A DNA stretch of 22,056 nt, taken from assembly GCA_014896635.1 (NCBI GenBank), contig JADBKA010000069.1, forward strand, positions 1 through 22,056, in the 5' to 3' direction. The notes beneath the pieces are model-generated. The model saw only the letters and a list, made by a program, of their open reading frames with translations. It was not told the origin of the DNA and ran no database searches. The position numbers and the translations under genes were made by a program. Position 1 is the stretch's first letter, and each line of letters begins with the position of its first letter. Origin of the DNA: Ktedonobacteraceae bacterium. GTDB lineage: Bacteria > Chloroflexota > Ktedonobacteria > Ktedonobacterales > Ktedonobacteraceae. Positions 8,801 to 15,477 of this stretch are shown piece by piece.

Positions 8801-8976
8801 AAAGCGAAGACGATCAGTACCATCTGTACGCGCCGCCGGGGAATGTTGCGCACGCCAATCTTGAAGAAGATGCGATTTATCAGCGCCAGTACCACCACCA
8901 CACCAACGATTATCAGCGTTATTACCAGCAGCACATGCGCTAGCGTCTCCAGCGGAATCCCGAAAAGTTGCCTCAT
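5866..8976 (-). CDS. FtsX/MacB-type ABC transporter permease, two FtsX domains
   Basis: A roughly 1036-residue membrane protein of the FtsX-like permease family (type VII ABC). After an extra N-terminal helix (about 12-38) comes KIGVRNIPRRRVQMVLIVFA, a first extracytoplasmic domain (about 73-305), a first FtsX core (about 310-440, with AERRAEMGMMRAIGVQRG), several further helices (about 455-575), a second extracytoplasmic domain (about 640-900) and a second FtsX core (from about 905, VERRQQIGMLRALGGGRR) ending in the conserved LPAWQAGRVAPTEALRY. The family works with a LolD/MacB-type ATPase to move lipids, lipoproteins or peptides or to transmit force. No such ATPase is in the window. I use the ATG at 8976; an in-frame GTG at 8982 is an alternative, and neither has an ideally spaced ribosome site. 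A 173-bp gap separates it from the upstream ROK gene on the same strand. Confidence 0.9.
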   Translation of the reverse strand: MRQLFGIPLETLAHVLLVITLIIVGVVVVLALINRIFFKIGVRNIPRRRVQMVLIVFALMLSTTLLSSALETGNVVDSAVRNVAVYNLGNVDEIIQHRRGRLYDDSVYQQVVQLQKRDPNIAAVAAALVENDLLVADMTSRQVRSGVTGMGIIPNSELGFGELRDDVSKAPLRIARLKINEVYLNHTSAQLLNAHAGDTLYLYAKRWPGKRYEMHVKAIVADGGLVAQRPYLLTHVDTFRKIEQRRDDISHIYIANSGGGGLNGVNLSNRVSISLHKILPPDLRVAQVKADGVAVSQKAEDVFGRIFTLFCLFALAIGLLLIFLIFVLLAAERRAEMGMMRAIGVQRGHLVLMFLFEGAIYDLFASFIGLAAGTAVGALLILILGPILQRFNFPLNLSLDPPSLIIAYCLGAIFTFCSVVISSWLVSRMTIVDALRNLPESGRATLALGEALVRWLILSGVVPLLVGAWLFQYGLWWVEIIPFSLGLSLLVVGGGLLLKTVINWLLLRAGRDKRKLLNRVLAAVVGLSLMAYWALPFDVLANLGVSRFRGGIEVFFIAGVVMVLGAVWALVANAELVVNPLLSLCAWLSRLRPLAGLNVMARLAAAYPLLYRFRSGLGVIMFSLVIFAMAVMAVITSSMQNNYANFDVQTGGYDIQAVAYFKSIPDMRSELARRGIDPHAFSAIGVSTTTVTGVIQLGAATPAWRLYPARVVDGGFLQGYGLRLVSRASGFASDSAVWQALRTHPDYALIDVNALPYLPGYSPAVYDPSAPRPEDAGQITHPPGLTPYYSFSLSGLYQGENNFSPPSIWVSRSDLAQAMKLKIIGVVDNSDGAHFGLYINQAAYSSVARTPATPEAQAYYFKVAPGQDKRALALKLGSAFLDKGLETTVLEDAIWQKRGPRILISDVLLGMVGMVLLLGVAALALTGTRAVVERRQQIGMLRALGGGRRLIEGAFLLEAFMLGCVGSILGIVLGVILARNIFAVDFFEQFNTGLTFAIPWGRLGLIVTFSLLASLLAALLPAWQAGRVAPTEALRY

Positions 8977-9149
8977 TCCCACCTACAGTTCTAGCCAGAC
9001 TATATGCAAATACACAAATCCCAGCGGTATTACCTGATAGGATATTCGCATTTCTTCTTCTTTGCAAGGTGAGAGAACGAGAACCATTATCCTCTCTGAT
9101 TCTCTTGATGCCAGGATAGCGGCCCGGCTGGCATCTGCGGGCGAGCAAA

Positions 9150-10112
9150 TTATTCTTGCAAGTGATGCAGCGCGACAGCCAGGCTGGCGAAATCGCCAAT
9201 CTGCTCCCCCAGACCTGCCGGCACAATCCGGCAGACGGCCAGCGCGCCCGGCAACGCCTCTTCGCGCAACACCCGTAAGACCAGTGGTTCGAGCAGTTCT
9301 CTTTGCCGCAGGTAGATGCTGCCAAGAATGATACAGTCGGGATTGAGCACATCTACCAGCATTGCCAGACCCTGCCCAAGCCGGCGCGCCACGATTTCCC
9401 AGACGCGCAAGGCTGCGGCATCGCCCGCGCGAGCAGCATGGCCGATGCGCTCGGCTGTGACCTGTGGCAGATCGGCCAGCGTCGGGCAGTAGCCAACGAC
9501 TTCTCCTTGCGCCAGCCATTCCTGCGCCTTTTGCTGGCCCAGGCGAGCAATTCCGCTACCGCCACAAAAGCCCTCGAACGAGCCGGCCTTGCCGAAGCCT
9601 TCCGGCCCCTGTTCAGCCAGGCGCACATGCCCGACTTCGCCAGCCAGGTCACTGCTGCCCCGGTAGAGCCTGCCATCGAGAACGAAACCCGCGCCCATGC
9701 CGGTGCCAAAGGTCAGAAAGACCACATTGCGGTAGCCTCGGCCCGCTCCCCACAGCCACTCGGCCAGCGCCCCGGCGTTGGCATCGTTTTCGAGCCAGGT
9801 GGGCAGCGCGAAGCGCTCCCGCAGCGGCGTCACCACGTCGATAGCATCCCACCCCGGCAGGTTGGGCGGGGAATAGACGATACCACTGCGGCTATCCAGC
9901 GGCCCGCCACAACTGATGCCAATGGCCGCGCAGTCATGCCCTTCGCGCAGCAGCGAGATCGTCTCCATGATCCTGCTGAACGTCTCCTGTGGCGTCAGTG
10001 GCGTCGGGAAACTCTGTCGCGCCAGAACCGACATCTCTCCCTGTTGCTGACGGCCAATGCAGACCGCGCACTTTGTGCCACCGATATCAACTCCGATCAA
10101 CTTGCGTTCCAT
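9150..10112 (-). CDS. ROK-family sugar kinase
   Basis: A 320-residue cytoplasmic protein with the ROK fold: phosphate-binding DIGGTK at residues 9-14, the substrate loop GPLDSRSG...PPNLPGW, the catalytic LENDANAGA (D110 as general base), the second phosphate loop TFGTGMGAG and the GEVGHV motif with its metal/sugar-binding His. It phosphorylates a hexose or amino-hexose with ATP. The usual CxCGxxGCxE zinc motif is replaced by GSFEGFCGGSGIARL, a variant branch seen in other ROK kinases, so glucokinase should not be assumed. No HTH is present, so it is an enzyme rather than a NagC/XylR regulator. The start ATG (10112) shares its A with the TGA stop of the upstream isomerase; an in-frame TTG at 10115 is possible. 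GAGGAG lies upstream within the isomerase gene, implying translational coupling. Confidence 0.88.
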   Translation of the reverse strand: MERKLIGVDIGGTKCAVCIGRQQQGEMSVLARQSFPTPLTPQETFSRIMETISLLREGHDCAAIGISCGGPLDSRSGIVYSPPNLPGWDAIDVVTPLRERFALPTWLENDANAGALAEWLWGAGRGYRNVVFLTFGTGMGAGFVLDGRLYRGSSDLAGEVGHVRLAEQGPEGFGKAGSFEGFCGGSGIARLGQQKAQEWLAQGEVVGYCPTLADLPQVTAERIGHAARAGDAAALRVWEIVARRLGQGLAMLVDVLNPDCIILGSIYLRQRELLEPLVLRVLREEALPGALAVCRIVPAGLGEQIGDFASLAVALHHLQE

Positions 10113-10741
10113 CAAAAAAACAGCTCCTCTAGCGTTGCACAGATGGCGTGATAGACAGGCAGATGCAACTCCTGGATTTGATCGACGGTGCGCGCCGGCA
10201 CACGTATTGTGACATCGCAGAGCTGCGGGAAAGCGCCGCCATTCTCTCCTGTCAGACCAATTGTGTGCATCCGCAAAGCGCGCCCTACACGCAGTGCATG
10301 ACAGACGTTGCGCGATGTGCCGGAAGTGCTGATGCCCAGGACGACATCTCCAGCCCGGCCGTAGCCATAAACCTGCTGCGCAAACACCATCTCACCGGCG
10401 ATATCGTTGCTGATCGCCAGAGTTAGCGCCACCTGGCTTGTGAGCGCCAGCGCCGGCAGCGCGCCCTGCAAGCGCCCGGCCAGGTAGGCGCCTTCATCTG
10501 CATACATTGCTACCAGGCGCTTCTGCACATCCGGCGCCAGCGGACGACGCACATGAAAGTTTTTCATCAATTCGCCAACAATGTGCTCACTATCGGCTGC
10601 ACTGCCTCCATTGCCACAGACCAGCAGCTTGCCGCCACGACGGAACGCATCAGCGAGCACATCTATAGCGCGCGCGATCTCCGTTGCACAGTGTTGCAAC
10701 GCAGGATAGCGCTGCACGAGTGTCTCTAACTGGGCATACAT
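10112..10741 (-). CDS. GmhA/DiaA-type SIS sugar-phosphate isomerase
   Basis: A 209-residue SIS-domain protein. It has the phosphosugar loop LLVCGNGGSAADSEHIVGEL (the final Glu is the catalytic position in GmhA), ALTLAISNDIAGEMVFAQQV, the second phosphate loop GISTSGTSRNV, IGLTGENGG, and the C-terminal QELHLPVYHAICATLEE with the His expected for heptose-phosphate isomerisation. GmhA converts sedoheptulose 7-phosphate to D-glycero-D-manno-heptose 7-phosphate; DiaA-type relatives do not, so the exact substrate is uncertain. ATG at 10741 has GAGGAG 7 nt upstream. It overlaps the ROK kinase by one base, so isomerase and kinase almost surely act in one pathway. No HldE, HddA, HddC or sugar transporter is adjacent. 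Confidence 0.88.
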   Translation of the reverse strand: MYAQLETLVQRYPALQHCATEIARAIDVLADAFRRGGKLLVCGNGGSAADSEHIVGELMKNFHVRRPLAPDVQKRLVAMYADEGAYLAGRLQGALPALALTSQVALTLAISNDIAGEMVFAQQVYGYGRAGDVVLGISTSGTSRNVCHALRVGRALRMHTIGLTGENGGAFPQLCDVTIRVPARTVDQIQELHLPVYHAICATLEELFF

Positions 10742-10858
10742 GCATTTCTCCTCGTTTATCTCAAAAGCATCGCTTCGCGCATCTTCCCAAATTCTCTTTT
10801 CGCTTTCTTAATCAGTTCGACAGGATCTGTGCCACGTTAACCCTGTTTATAAGTTTCT

Positions 10859-10886
10859 CCAGGTATTATACAACCTCTTAACCTGG
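10859..10886 (-). promoter_or_regulatory. Possible promoter/operator for the isomerase-kinase operon
   Basis: On the minus strand a perfect TATAAT (10866-10871) lies inside an inverted repeat CCAGGT (10859-10864) and ACCTGG (10881-10886). A repressor bound there would cover the -10. The -35 is poor. The leader to the isomerase ATG would be about 115 nt. Confidence 0.3.
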
Positions 10887-10926
10887 CGCCTTTACAGAAA
10901 AACCTCTGGCTTCGCCGGACTTATTG

Positions 10927-10955
10927 TTGACAACAATGATCCCATATGTTATTAA
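10927..10955 (+). promoter_or_regulatory. Sigma70-type promoter of the ECF ATPase gene
   Basis: TTGACA (10927-10932), a 17-nt spacer and TATTAA (10950-10955) make a near-consensus housekeeping promoter. It overlaps the upstream part of the long open frame, so the in-frame TTG and ATG codons at 10924 and 10936 would lie before or at the promoter. This argues for translation from the ATG at 11011, about 50 nt after the predicted transcription start. Confidence 0.6.
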
Positions 10956-11010
10956 AAAGAAAACAGTACCTGTTTGTTCAGGCCCATTCCTCAAAGCATC
11001 AGGGACAGGT

Positions 11011-12711
11011 ATGACCATACAAACTGACAACACATCCGATCTCGTAGGAGAACTGTCACCAGCCGTCTATGTGCAGAAGTTGAGTTTCCGCTATCGCTCC
11101 CTCGATGACGAGCCTGAGCCACAGAAGAAGACACCACCGACAGAGCAGCCATCTACTCAACTGCACGCAATAGAGGATATCTCGTTCTCCTTACTCAAAG
11201 GAGAACTGCTGCTTATTGCAGGACCAAGCGGCTGCGGCAAGAGTACGCTGCTCAAATGCCTCAACGGCCTCATCCCACACAGCTATCATGGTGTACTGAG
11301 TGGGGAGATTCGCATTGAAGGGCGACCTGTCGCCAACCTGACGCTGCGCGACCTGGCACGCCACGTTGGCACTATGCTGCAAGATCCAGATAAGCAAATC
11401 GTCGGCAGTACGGTCGAGCAGGAGATCGCCTTTGGCATGGAAAATCTGAATACGCCCCGTGACGTAATGCAGCGGCGCATTAAAGAAGTGCTACAACGAC
11501 TCCACCTGGAACAGCGGCAAAAGCAGACGACATACACGCTTTCCGGCGGTCAGCGCCAGCAGATTGCAGCCGCCGGCATCCTGGTCATGCAGCCATCTAT
11601 CTTCCTCTTTGATGAACCGTTCGCTAATCTGGATGCCCGCGCCGTCGATGAACTGGAAGCACTGATCACCGACCTGCGCCAGGAAGGACACACCATCATT
11701 ATCGTCGAGCATCGCGTCGAGGAAGCGCTTACTCTTCAGCCAGATAAAGTTTTGCTCATGCAAGAGGGCCGCCAGATCTTCTTCGGCGATACCCAGGCAT
11801 TCTTAGAAATTGCAGACCCCGACCAGGTTAAACTGCCCATCGAGTCTACCTTGCGTAAGCTTGACAATCCAATCAGCGTACGCGATACGCTGGTCAGACC
11901 AATCATCACAAAACAGGGAATGCCATCAGACATTGCAGTAGAAAAGCAACAACCTATCCTCGCGTTTGAGAACGTATCCTACCGCTACACGCCTTTTTCC
12001 GAAGAAGTCTTGCATGGGATCACCTGCCAGGTACAGCGCGGAGAAACCATCGCACTGCTCGGTCCCAATGGCTCAGGCAAAACAACGATGGTCAAGCAGG
12101 CGCTCGGCCTGCTGCGCCCGACCAGAGGAACCGTCTATCTCTACGGGGAAGATATACGCAAACTGAGCGTGGCCGAGGTAGCAACACGCATCGGTTACGT
12201 CTTCCAGAGTCCCAGCGCCATGCTCTTTGCGCCCACCGTACGCAAAGAGGTCAGCTTCGGCCCGGAAAACCTGCGCTTTCCACCTGAACGCCTGCACACA
12301 GCAGTCCAGGAAGCAGAAAAAGCTCTGGCTATTGCCCAATTTGAGAACCGCTCACCGTTCTCGCTGAGCTTTGGACAACAGAAGCGCGTGACCATCGCCT
12401 CTGTCCTCGCTATGCAAAGCAAAATCCTGCTGCTGGATGAGCCAACGGCAGGTCAGGATTACCGATCATATATTGCATTCATGGAGTATCTGCGCAGCCT
12501 GCCCGGCCTGGATGCACTGCTCTTTATCACCCATGATCTTGACCTTGCTCTACGTTTCACACAGCGTGTGTTGCTGTTAAAAGATGGAAGACTGGTGGCA
12601 GATGGCCCACCATTGCAGGTGCTCGCGGACCCGGCTCTGCTGGAAATGTGTAACCTGCGCCCTACTTCGCTACTGCGTTACCTGCTGGCAACACAAAACG
12701 CAGCAGCCTGA
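11011..12711 (+). CDS. ECF transporter single-chain double ATPase (EcfA-A')
   Basis: A 566-residue fusion of two ABC nucleotide-binding domains that energises an ECF importer. Domain 1: Walker A GPSGCGKST (K77), Q-loop MLQDPDKQIVGSTVEQE, signature LSGGQRQQ, Walker B IFLFDEPFANLD, switch IIVEHR. Domain 2: Walker A GPNGSGKTT (K357), Q-loop VFQSPSAMLFAPTV, signature LSFGQQKR (G to F at the third position), Walker B ILLLDEPTAGQD, switch FITHDLD. The Q-loop plus TVEQEIAFGMENL/TVRKEVSFGPENL pattern is specific for ECF ATPases. The layout resembles YkoD of Bacillus rather than the usual separate EcfA1/EcfA2. The start at 11011 follows AGGGA with 5 nt spacing and is supported by the promoter at 10927-10955; a longer 595-codon frame opens at 10924. 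The S and T subunits follow on the same strand after a gap with its own promoter. Confidence 0.9.
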   Translation: MTIQTDNTSDLVGELSPAVYVQKLSFRYRSLDDEPEPQKKTPPTEQPSTQLHAIEDISFSLLKGELLLIAGPSGCGKSTLLKCLNGLIPHSYHGVLSGEIRIEGRPVANLTLRDLARHVGTMLQDPDKQIVGSTVEQEIAFGMENLNTPRDVMQRRIKEVLQRLHLEQRQKQTTYTLSGGQRQQIAAAGILVMQPSIFLFDEPFANLDARAVDELEALITDLRQEGHTIIIVEHRVEEALTLQPDKVLLMQEGRQIFFGDTQAFLEIADPDQVKLPIESTLRKLDNPISVRDTLVRPIITKQGMPSDIAVEKQQPILAFENVSYRYTPFSEEVLHGITCQVQRGETIALLGPNGSGKTTMVKQALGLLRPTRGTVYLYGEDIRKLSVAEVATRIGYVFQSPSAMLFAPTVRKEVSFGPENLRFPPERLHTAVQEAEKALAIAQFENRSPFSLSFGQQKRVTIASVLAMQSKILLLDEPTAGQDYRSYIAFMEYLRSLPGLDALLFITHDLDLALRFTQRVLLLKDGRLVADGPPLQVLADPALLEMCNLRPTSLLRYLLATQNAAA

Positions 12712-12722
12712 AGATAGCAGGT

Positions 12723-12804
12723 GGGGGTTCAGGGGTGTCCCCCGAAAAACTCCCTTTTCTCTTCTTCTCCTCTGTTGCAGAGGACAAAGGGGACTTTGCA
12801 ACAG
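12723..12804 (+). other. Two stem-loops after the ECF ATPase gene
   Basis: GGGGG (12723-12727) can pair with CCCCC (12739-12743), followed by GAAAAACTCCCTTTTCTC, and CTGTTGCA (12772-12779) pairs with TGCAACAG (12797-12804), with an alternative inner CAAAG/CTTTG hairpin. They sit right after the ATPase stop and before the next promoter. The first may act as a weak terminator, but no uninterrupted T-run follows it. Confidence 0.35.
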
Positions 12805-12828
12805 TCCTGGAGCAAAGGAGCGGAAGAG

Positions 12829-12858
12829 TTGACAGCACGGCGCGGGATACTGTATAGT
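12829..12858 (+). promoter_or_regulatory. Sigma70-type promoter of the S-T gene pair
   Basis: TTGACA (12829-12834), an 18-nt spacer and TATAGT (12853-12858) match the consensus closely. Transcription would start near 12865, giving a leader of about 125 nt before the S-component ATG. The ATPase and the S-T pair can therefore be expressed from separate promoters. Confidence 0.6.
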
Positions 12859-12875
12859 TGATGTAGATAGTAATG

Positions 12876-12900
12876 TATGTTGATCAATTAAGTCAACATA
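12876..12900. promoter_or_regulatory. Inverted repeat TATGTTGA-N9-TCAACATA
   Basis: A perfect 8-bp dyad with a 9-bp AT-rich spacer starts about 10 bp after the predicted transcription start. It is a good candidate operator, where a bound repressor would block initiation or early elongation, or it could be the first hairpin of the leader RNA. A second stem CTCTGG/CCAGAG follows at 12902-12921. I could not match it to TPP, FMN, cobalamin or preQ1 riboswitch cores or to a BirA site. Confidence 0.5.
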
Positions 12901-12989
12901 TCTCTGGAAGCACCGCCAGAGGTTATTTTCCCTGTTTGCTCACTGAATGCGTGTAGTAGCAGTCCTCAGATCAGAAAGGAGTTCGCTTC

Positions 12990-13571
12990 ATGGCAGTCAC
13001 TGAACAGAAGTCAGAGCAGAGCCTGGCCTCAAAAGTGTGGGGAATTGCGGTACGCCATATCGTCTATATGGCGCTCGGCGCCGCGCTCTATGCCGGCCTG
13101 AGCATTCTTACCAACCTTCTCAAGCTCCCGTCTACAAGCAACGTTTCATTTCGTCCTGGTATCGTTATTCCTTTGTTCTTCGGTAGCGTCTTTGGTCCCT
13201 GGGTTGGCCTGTTCACAGGAGCAGTAGGCAACGTCATCGGCGATCTTGTCAGTGGCTACGGCTTCTACTGGAACTGGGATCTGGGCAATGGCCTGGTGGG
13301 CTTCATTGCCGGACTTGCCCTTTACTTCACCTGGGGACGGTATCAGACCGTGCGCAACATTGTTATTGCGGAGGTTGCCGGTATCATCGCTGTCATTGTC
13401 GGCATCGGCTTCGCCGCCTATAGCGATATTTTGCTCCTGCAATACACCTGGGCGGCGGCATCGGGCAATTTTGTTCCTGCGGCCCTCTCAGACATTGTCA
13501 ACGGAGTGATCCTGCTACCTATTCTGCTGGTTGCTTATAATGCAGCCATCAGGCGAACGGGACGCGGGTAG
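12990..13571 (+). CDS. ECF transporter S component
   Basis: A 193-residue, very hydrophobic protein with about six membrane helices and no catalytic motif, as expected for a substrate-capturing S subunit. Helix 1 holds Ala-x-x-x-Ala motifs (A28-A32 and A31-A35 in MALGAALYAG), which in S proteins contact EcfT. The segment FRPGIVIPLFFGSVFGPWVG, then GNVIGDLVSGYGFYWNWDLGNGLVGF, is the signature of the general ECF S-component family (PF12822-like), in which substrate cannot be read from sequence. AAAGGAG precedes the ATG by 8 nt. The EcfT gene follows after 67 bp. Likely cargo is a vitamin, precursor or trace metal, by analogy only. Confidence 0.85.
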   Translation: MAVTEQKSEQSLASKVWGIAVRHIVYMALGAALYAGLSILTNLLKLPSTSNVSFRPGIVIPLFFGSVFGPWVGLFTGAVGNVIGDLVSGYGFYWNWDLGNGLVGFIAGLALYFTWGRYQTVRNIVIAEVAGIIAVIVGIGFAAYSDILLLQYTWAAASGNFVPAALSDIVNGVILLPILLVAYNAAIRRTGRG

Positions 13572-13589
13572 TCCCTCGCTTGTTGGAAA

Positions 13590-13617
13590 AGAAGCAGGCG
13601 CTCTCTTGCCTGCTTCT
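13590..13617 (+). terminator. Intercistronic hairpin between S and T genes
   Basis: AGAAGCAGGC (13590-13599) pairs perfectly with GCCTGCTTCT (13608-13617) around an 8-nt loop, with AAAA just before and CTTT just after. It lies 19 bp after the S stop and ends 21 bp before the EcfT ATG. It may be a partial terminator or an RNA-stabilising element that lowers EcfT output relative to S; the short T-run makes full termination unlikely. Confidence 0.5.
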
Positions 13618-13638
13618 CTTTGAAGGTGATCGTAGAGT

Positions 13639-14550
13639 ATGCTGATCAATTTTCCTTACATCCAGCGTGATACTCCTGTTCATCGCCTTGATCCGCGCGC
13701 AAAGTTTATCCTGCTTTTTGCTTACAGCATTGCAGCCGCGCAGACCTCAAACTTCTGGATCATTCTGGCTGGTCTGGTCGGAGCAGTTTTCTATTATAGC
13801 CAGGCGCATTTAAAGTGGAGAGAGACACGGAAGGTGTGGTATCTGATCATCGCCGTGAATGTGCTGATCATCCTGATGAACTATTTTTTCTCCGGCGGAC
13901 AGGTTGTCCAGGGAGTGGATCTCCCGCGACAGCATGTGTTCTCCTACCTGCCCTTCATCGGCTTTCAGCGCCAGCCGCCCTATATTGGCCCTATCTCGCT
14001 ACCGATCAGCGTTGAAATCATCCTTTTTATGATCACCCAGAGCATGCGCAACTTCAGCATCGCCTTCCTTGCCGTTGCTATTCCCTATACCACCAATCCC
14101 GGTCATATCGGCATAGCCTTCAAAGGAATGGGGTTGCCAGACCGCTTCTCTTACGCCATCGACCTTGCGATTCGCTTTCTGCCAACAATTGGACGTGACT
14201 TCAGCGTAACGCTGGATGCCCAGAGAGCACGCGGTTACGAGATCGATAAGCTACGCGGGGGAGTCTTTGGCAAAATCGCCCGCCTGGCGCCGCTGGTCGT
14301 ACCGGTGGTCATCGGCTCCATTGTGGGCGCTGAAGATATTATCAACGCGATGGAACTGCGCTGCTTTGGCCTCGGCAAGCGCTCCTGGCTGACTGAACTA
14401 CATGCGCGGCGCGTTGATCGAGCAATCATCATCTTCAGCCTCGCTTTTCTCATCATCATCACGCTCTGGAACATCGCCGGTAACTATTCTACCGATAGCC
14501 TGCTGCATTTCTTGCACATCCAGGGTATACCGGATTTCCTTCTGCCATAA
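13639..14550 (+). CDS. ecfT: ECF transporter transmembrane component EcfT
   Basis: A 303-residue integral membrane protein. The N-terminus INFPYIQRDTPVHRLDPRAKF is the family hallmark (short helix plus LDPRAK). Helices follow at about 25-60 and 70-90, then around 120-150 and near the C-terminus (269-288). The cytoplasmic coupling region carries the two Arg motifs that dock into the ATPases: AQRARGYE (ARG at 197-199) and AMELRCFG (LRC at 240-242, where ARG or ARS is usual). It couples ATP hydrolysis in EcfA-A' to toppling of the S component. ATG at 13639 has AAGGTG 10 nt upstream, a slightly long spacing. It converges with the SGNH gene 36 bp later; no clear terminator is visible there. Confidence 0.9.
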   Translation: MLINFPYIQRDTPVHRLDPRAKFILLFAYSIAAAQTSNFWIILAGLVGAVFYYSQAHLKWRETRKVWYLIIAVNVLIILMNYFFSGGQVVQGVDLPRQHVFSYLPFIGFQRQPPYIGPISLPISVEIILFMITQSMRNFSIAFLAVAIPYTTNPGHIGIAFKGMGLPDRFSYAIDLAIRFLPTIGRDFSVTLDAQRARGYEIDKLRGGVFGKIARLAPLVVPVVIGSIVGAEDIINAMELRCFGLGKRSWLTELHARRVDRAIIIFSLAFLIIITLWNIAGNYSTDSLLHFLHIQGIPDFLLP

Positions 14551-14586
14551 TATTCTGCGCCAGCGACGGTAGATCGGCATCTTTGC

Positions 14587-15396
14587 TCATCTCGCACGTG
14601 TTTCAGAACCATGCTCCAAAGCCTGGTAAAACACCTCTGCCAGCCGTGCATAACCGGCGGCAGTGGGATGTAGCCCATCCTGACTGACATATTCGGGATG
14701 GTTCTTTATGTCATACGTACGCGCGGAGAGATCGACAAGAATAGCCTGATAGCGCAACGCAGTTGCTGCAATGGCAGTATTATATGCTTGAATCCGACTT
14801 TGCAATGCTTGACGATCAAAAGAAGGCTGTTTGATAAAGTAGGGCAGAAGCGTCAGATCAGGCACGTTTGCCACAGCTATGCGCATCTGCGGCTTTGCTG
14901 CCCGCAAGCGGCTCAACATGGTATCCAGGCCGCGAGTATAGTTCTCCACCGGTACTTTATTGATAATATCATTTACCGCCAGCCAGATCGTCACGAGATC
15001 AGGGCGAGCATCCAGCGCCACCGGCAATTCTACTTTGAGAGCCTCTTGCATGCGAATACCCGGCACACCGAGGTTGACCAGGCGATAGCGCGCGCCCAGT
15101 TTGCCGGCGAGATCGCTGGCCCAGTTTTCACGATAGGGGTCACTGGTCCCATAGCCAAACGTATCTGACGCTCCGATCGCTACGTATACGAGCCGGGCAT
15201 TTTCCTGCTGTCCTTCCGGCGCCTTCCGACTGCCAGCAGCCGGTGACGCAGGTGATTGTACTCCACAGCCGGGGAAGAAGGGCAACAGCAGAGCGCACAA
15301 AAACAGCCACAGTACTATCACGCGCAGGCGAGGATGAGATTGAAAAAAATGGAGGAATTGAGAATTTTCTGCTTTATTGAATAAATTTCTAGTCAT
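14587..15396 (-). CDS. Membrane-anchored SGNH/GDSL-family hydrolase
   Basis: A 269-residue exported esterase/lipase-like protein. After a 24-residue basic/polar N-terminus comes one hydrophobic segment (about 26-42) ending in LLPFFPGC; Cys44 may be lipidated, although the lipobox is not standard. The catalytic domain has block I AIGASDTFGYG with nucleophile S77 (GAS in place of GDS), block II NLGVPG, block III LAVNDI and block V DGLHPTAAGY with D240 and H243. It probably removes acyl groups from a cell-surface or extracellular substrate that cannot be named. I start it at ATG 15396; an upstream TTG at 15408 is in frame. The AAGGA before the ATG is close, so the start is not certain. It is transcribed toward the ECF genes. 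Confidence 0.85.
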   Translation of the reverse strand: MTRNLFNKAENSQFLHFFQSHPRLRVIVLWLFLCALLLPFFPGCGVQSPASPAAGSRKAPEGQQENARLVYVAIGASDTFGYGTSDPYRENWASDLAGKLGARYRLVNLGVPGIRMQEALKVELPVALDARPDLVTIWLAVNDIINKVPVENYTRGLDTMLSRLRAAKPQMRIAVANVPDLTLLPYFIKQPSFDRQALQSRIQAYNTAIAATALRYQAILVDLSARTYDIKNHPEYVSQDGLHPTAAGYARLAEVFYQALEHGSETRAR

Positions 15397-15477
15397 GTTC
15401 CTTATCAATATGTAGCAATTTATCTCATTCTCTTGTCAGTATACCATATTTAACAGAGGAGTTTTCTGCCAGGGAGG

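Noticed and set aside
8732..9352. 206-codon minus-strand open frame spanning the FtsX-ROK gap (also 8983-9519)
   Set aside because: Both are alternate frames of the two flanking genes joined across a short gap; no domain and Arg/Ala/Cys-rich composition.
9150..10112. NagC/XylR-type ROK repressor
   Set aside because: The N-terminus begins directly with the kinase phosphate loop (DIGGTK at residue 9), with no winged-helix domain.
10742..11010. Riboswitch (TPP or cobalamin) ahead of the ECF ATPase
   Set aside because: I looked for CTGAGA/ACCTGA-type TPP cores and the B12 box and found none; the short leader from the predicted promoter leaves no room for one.
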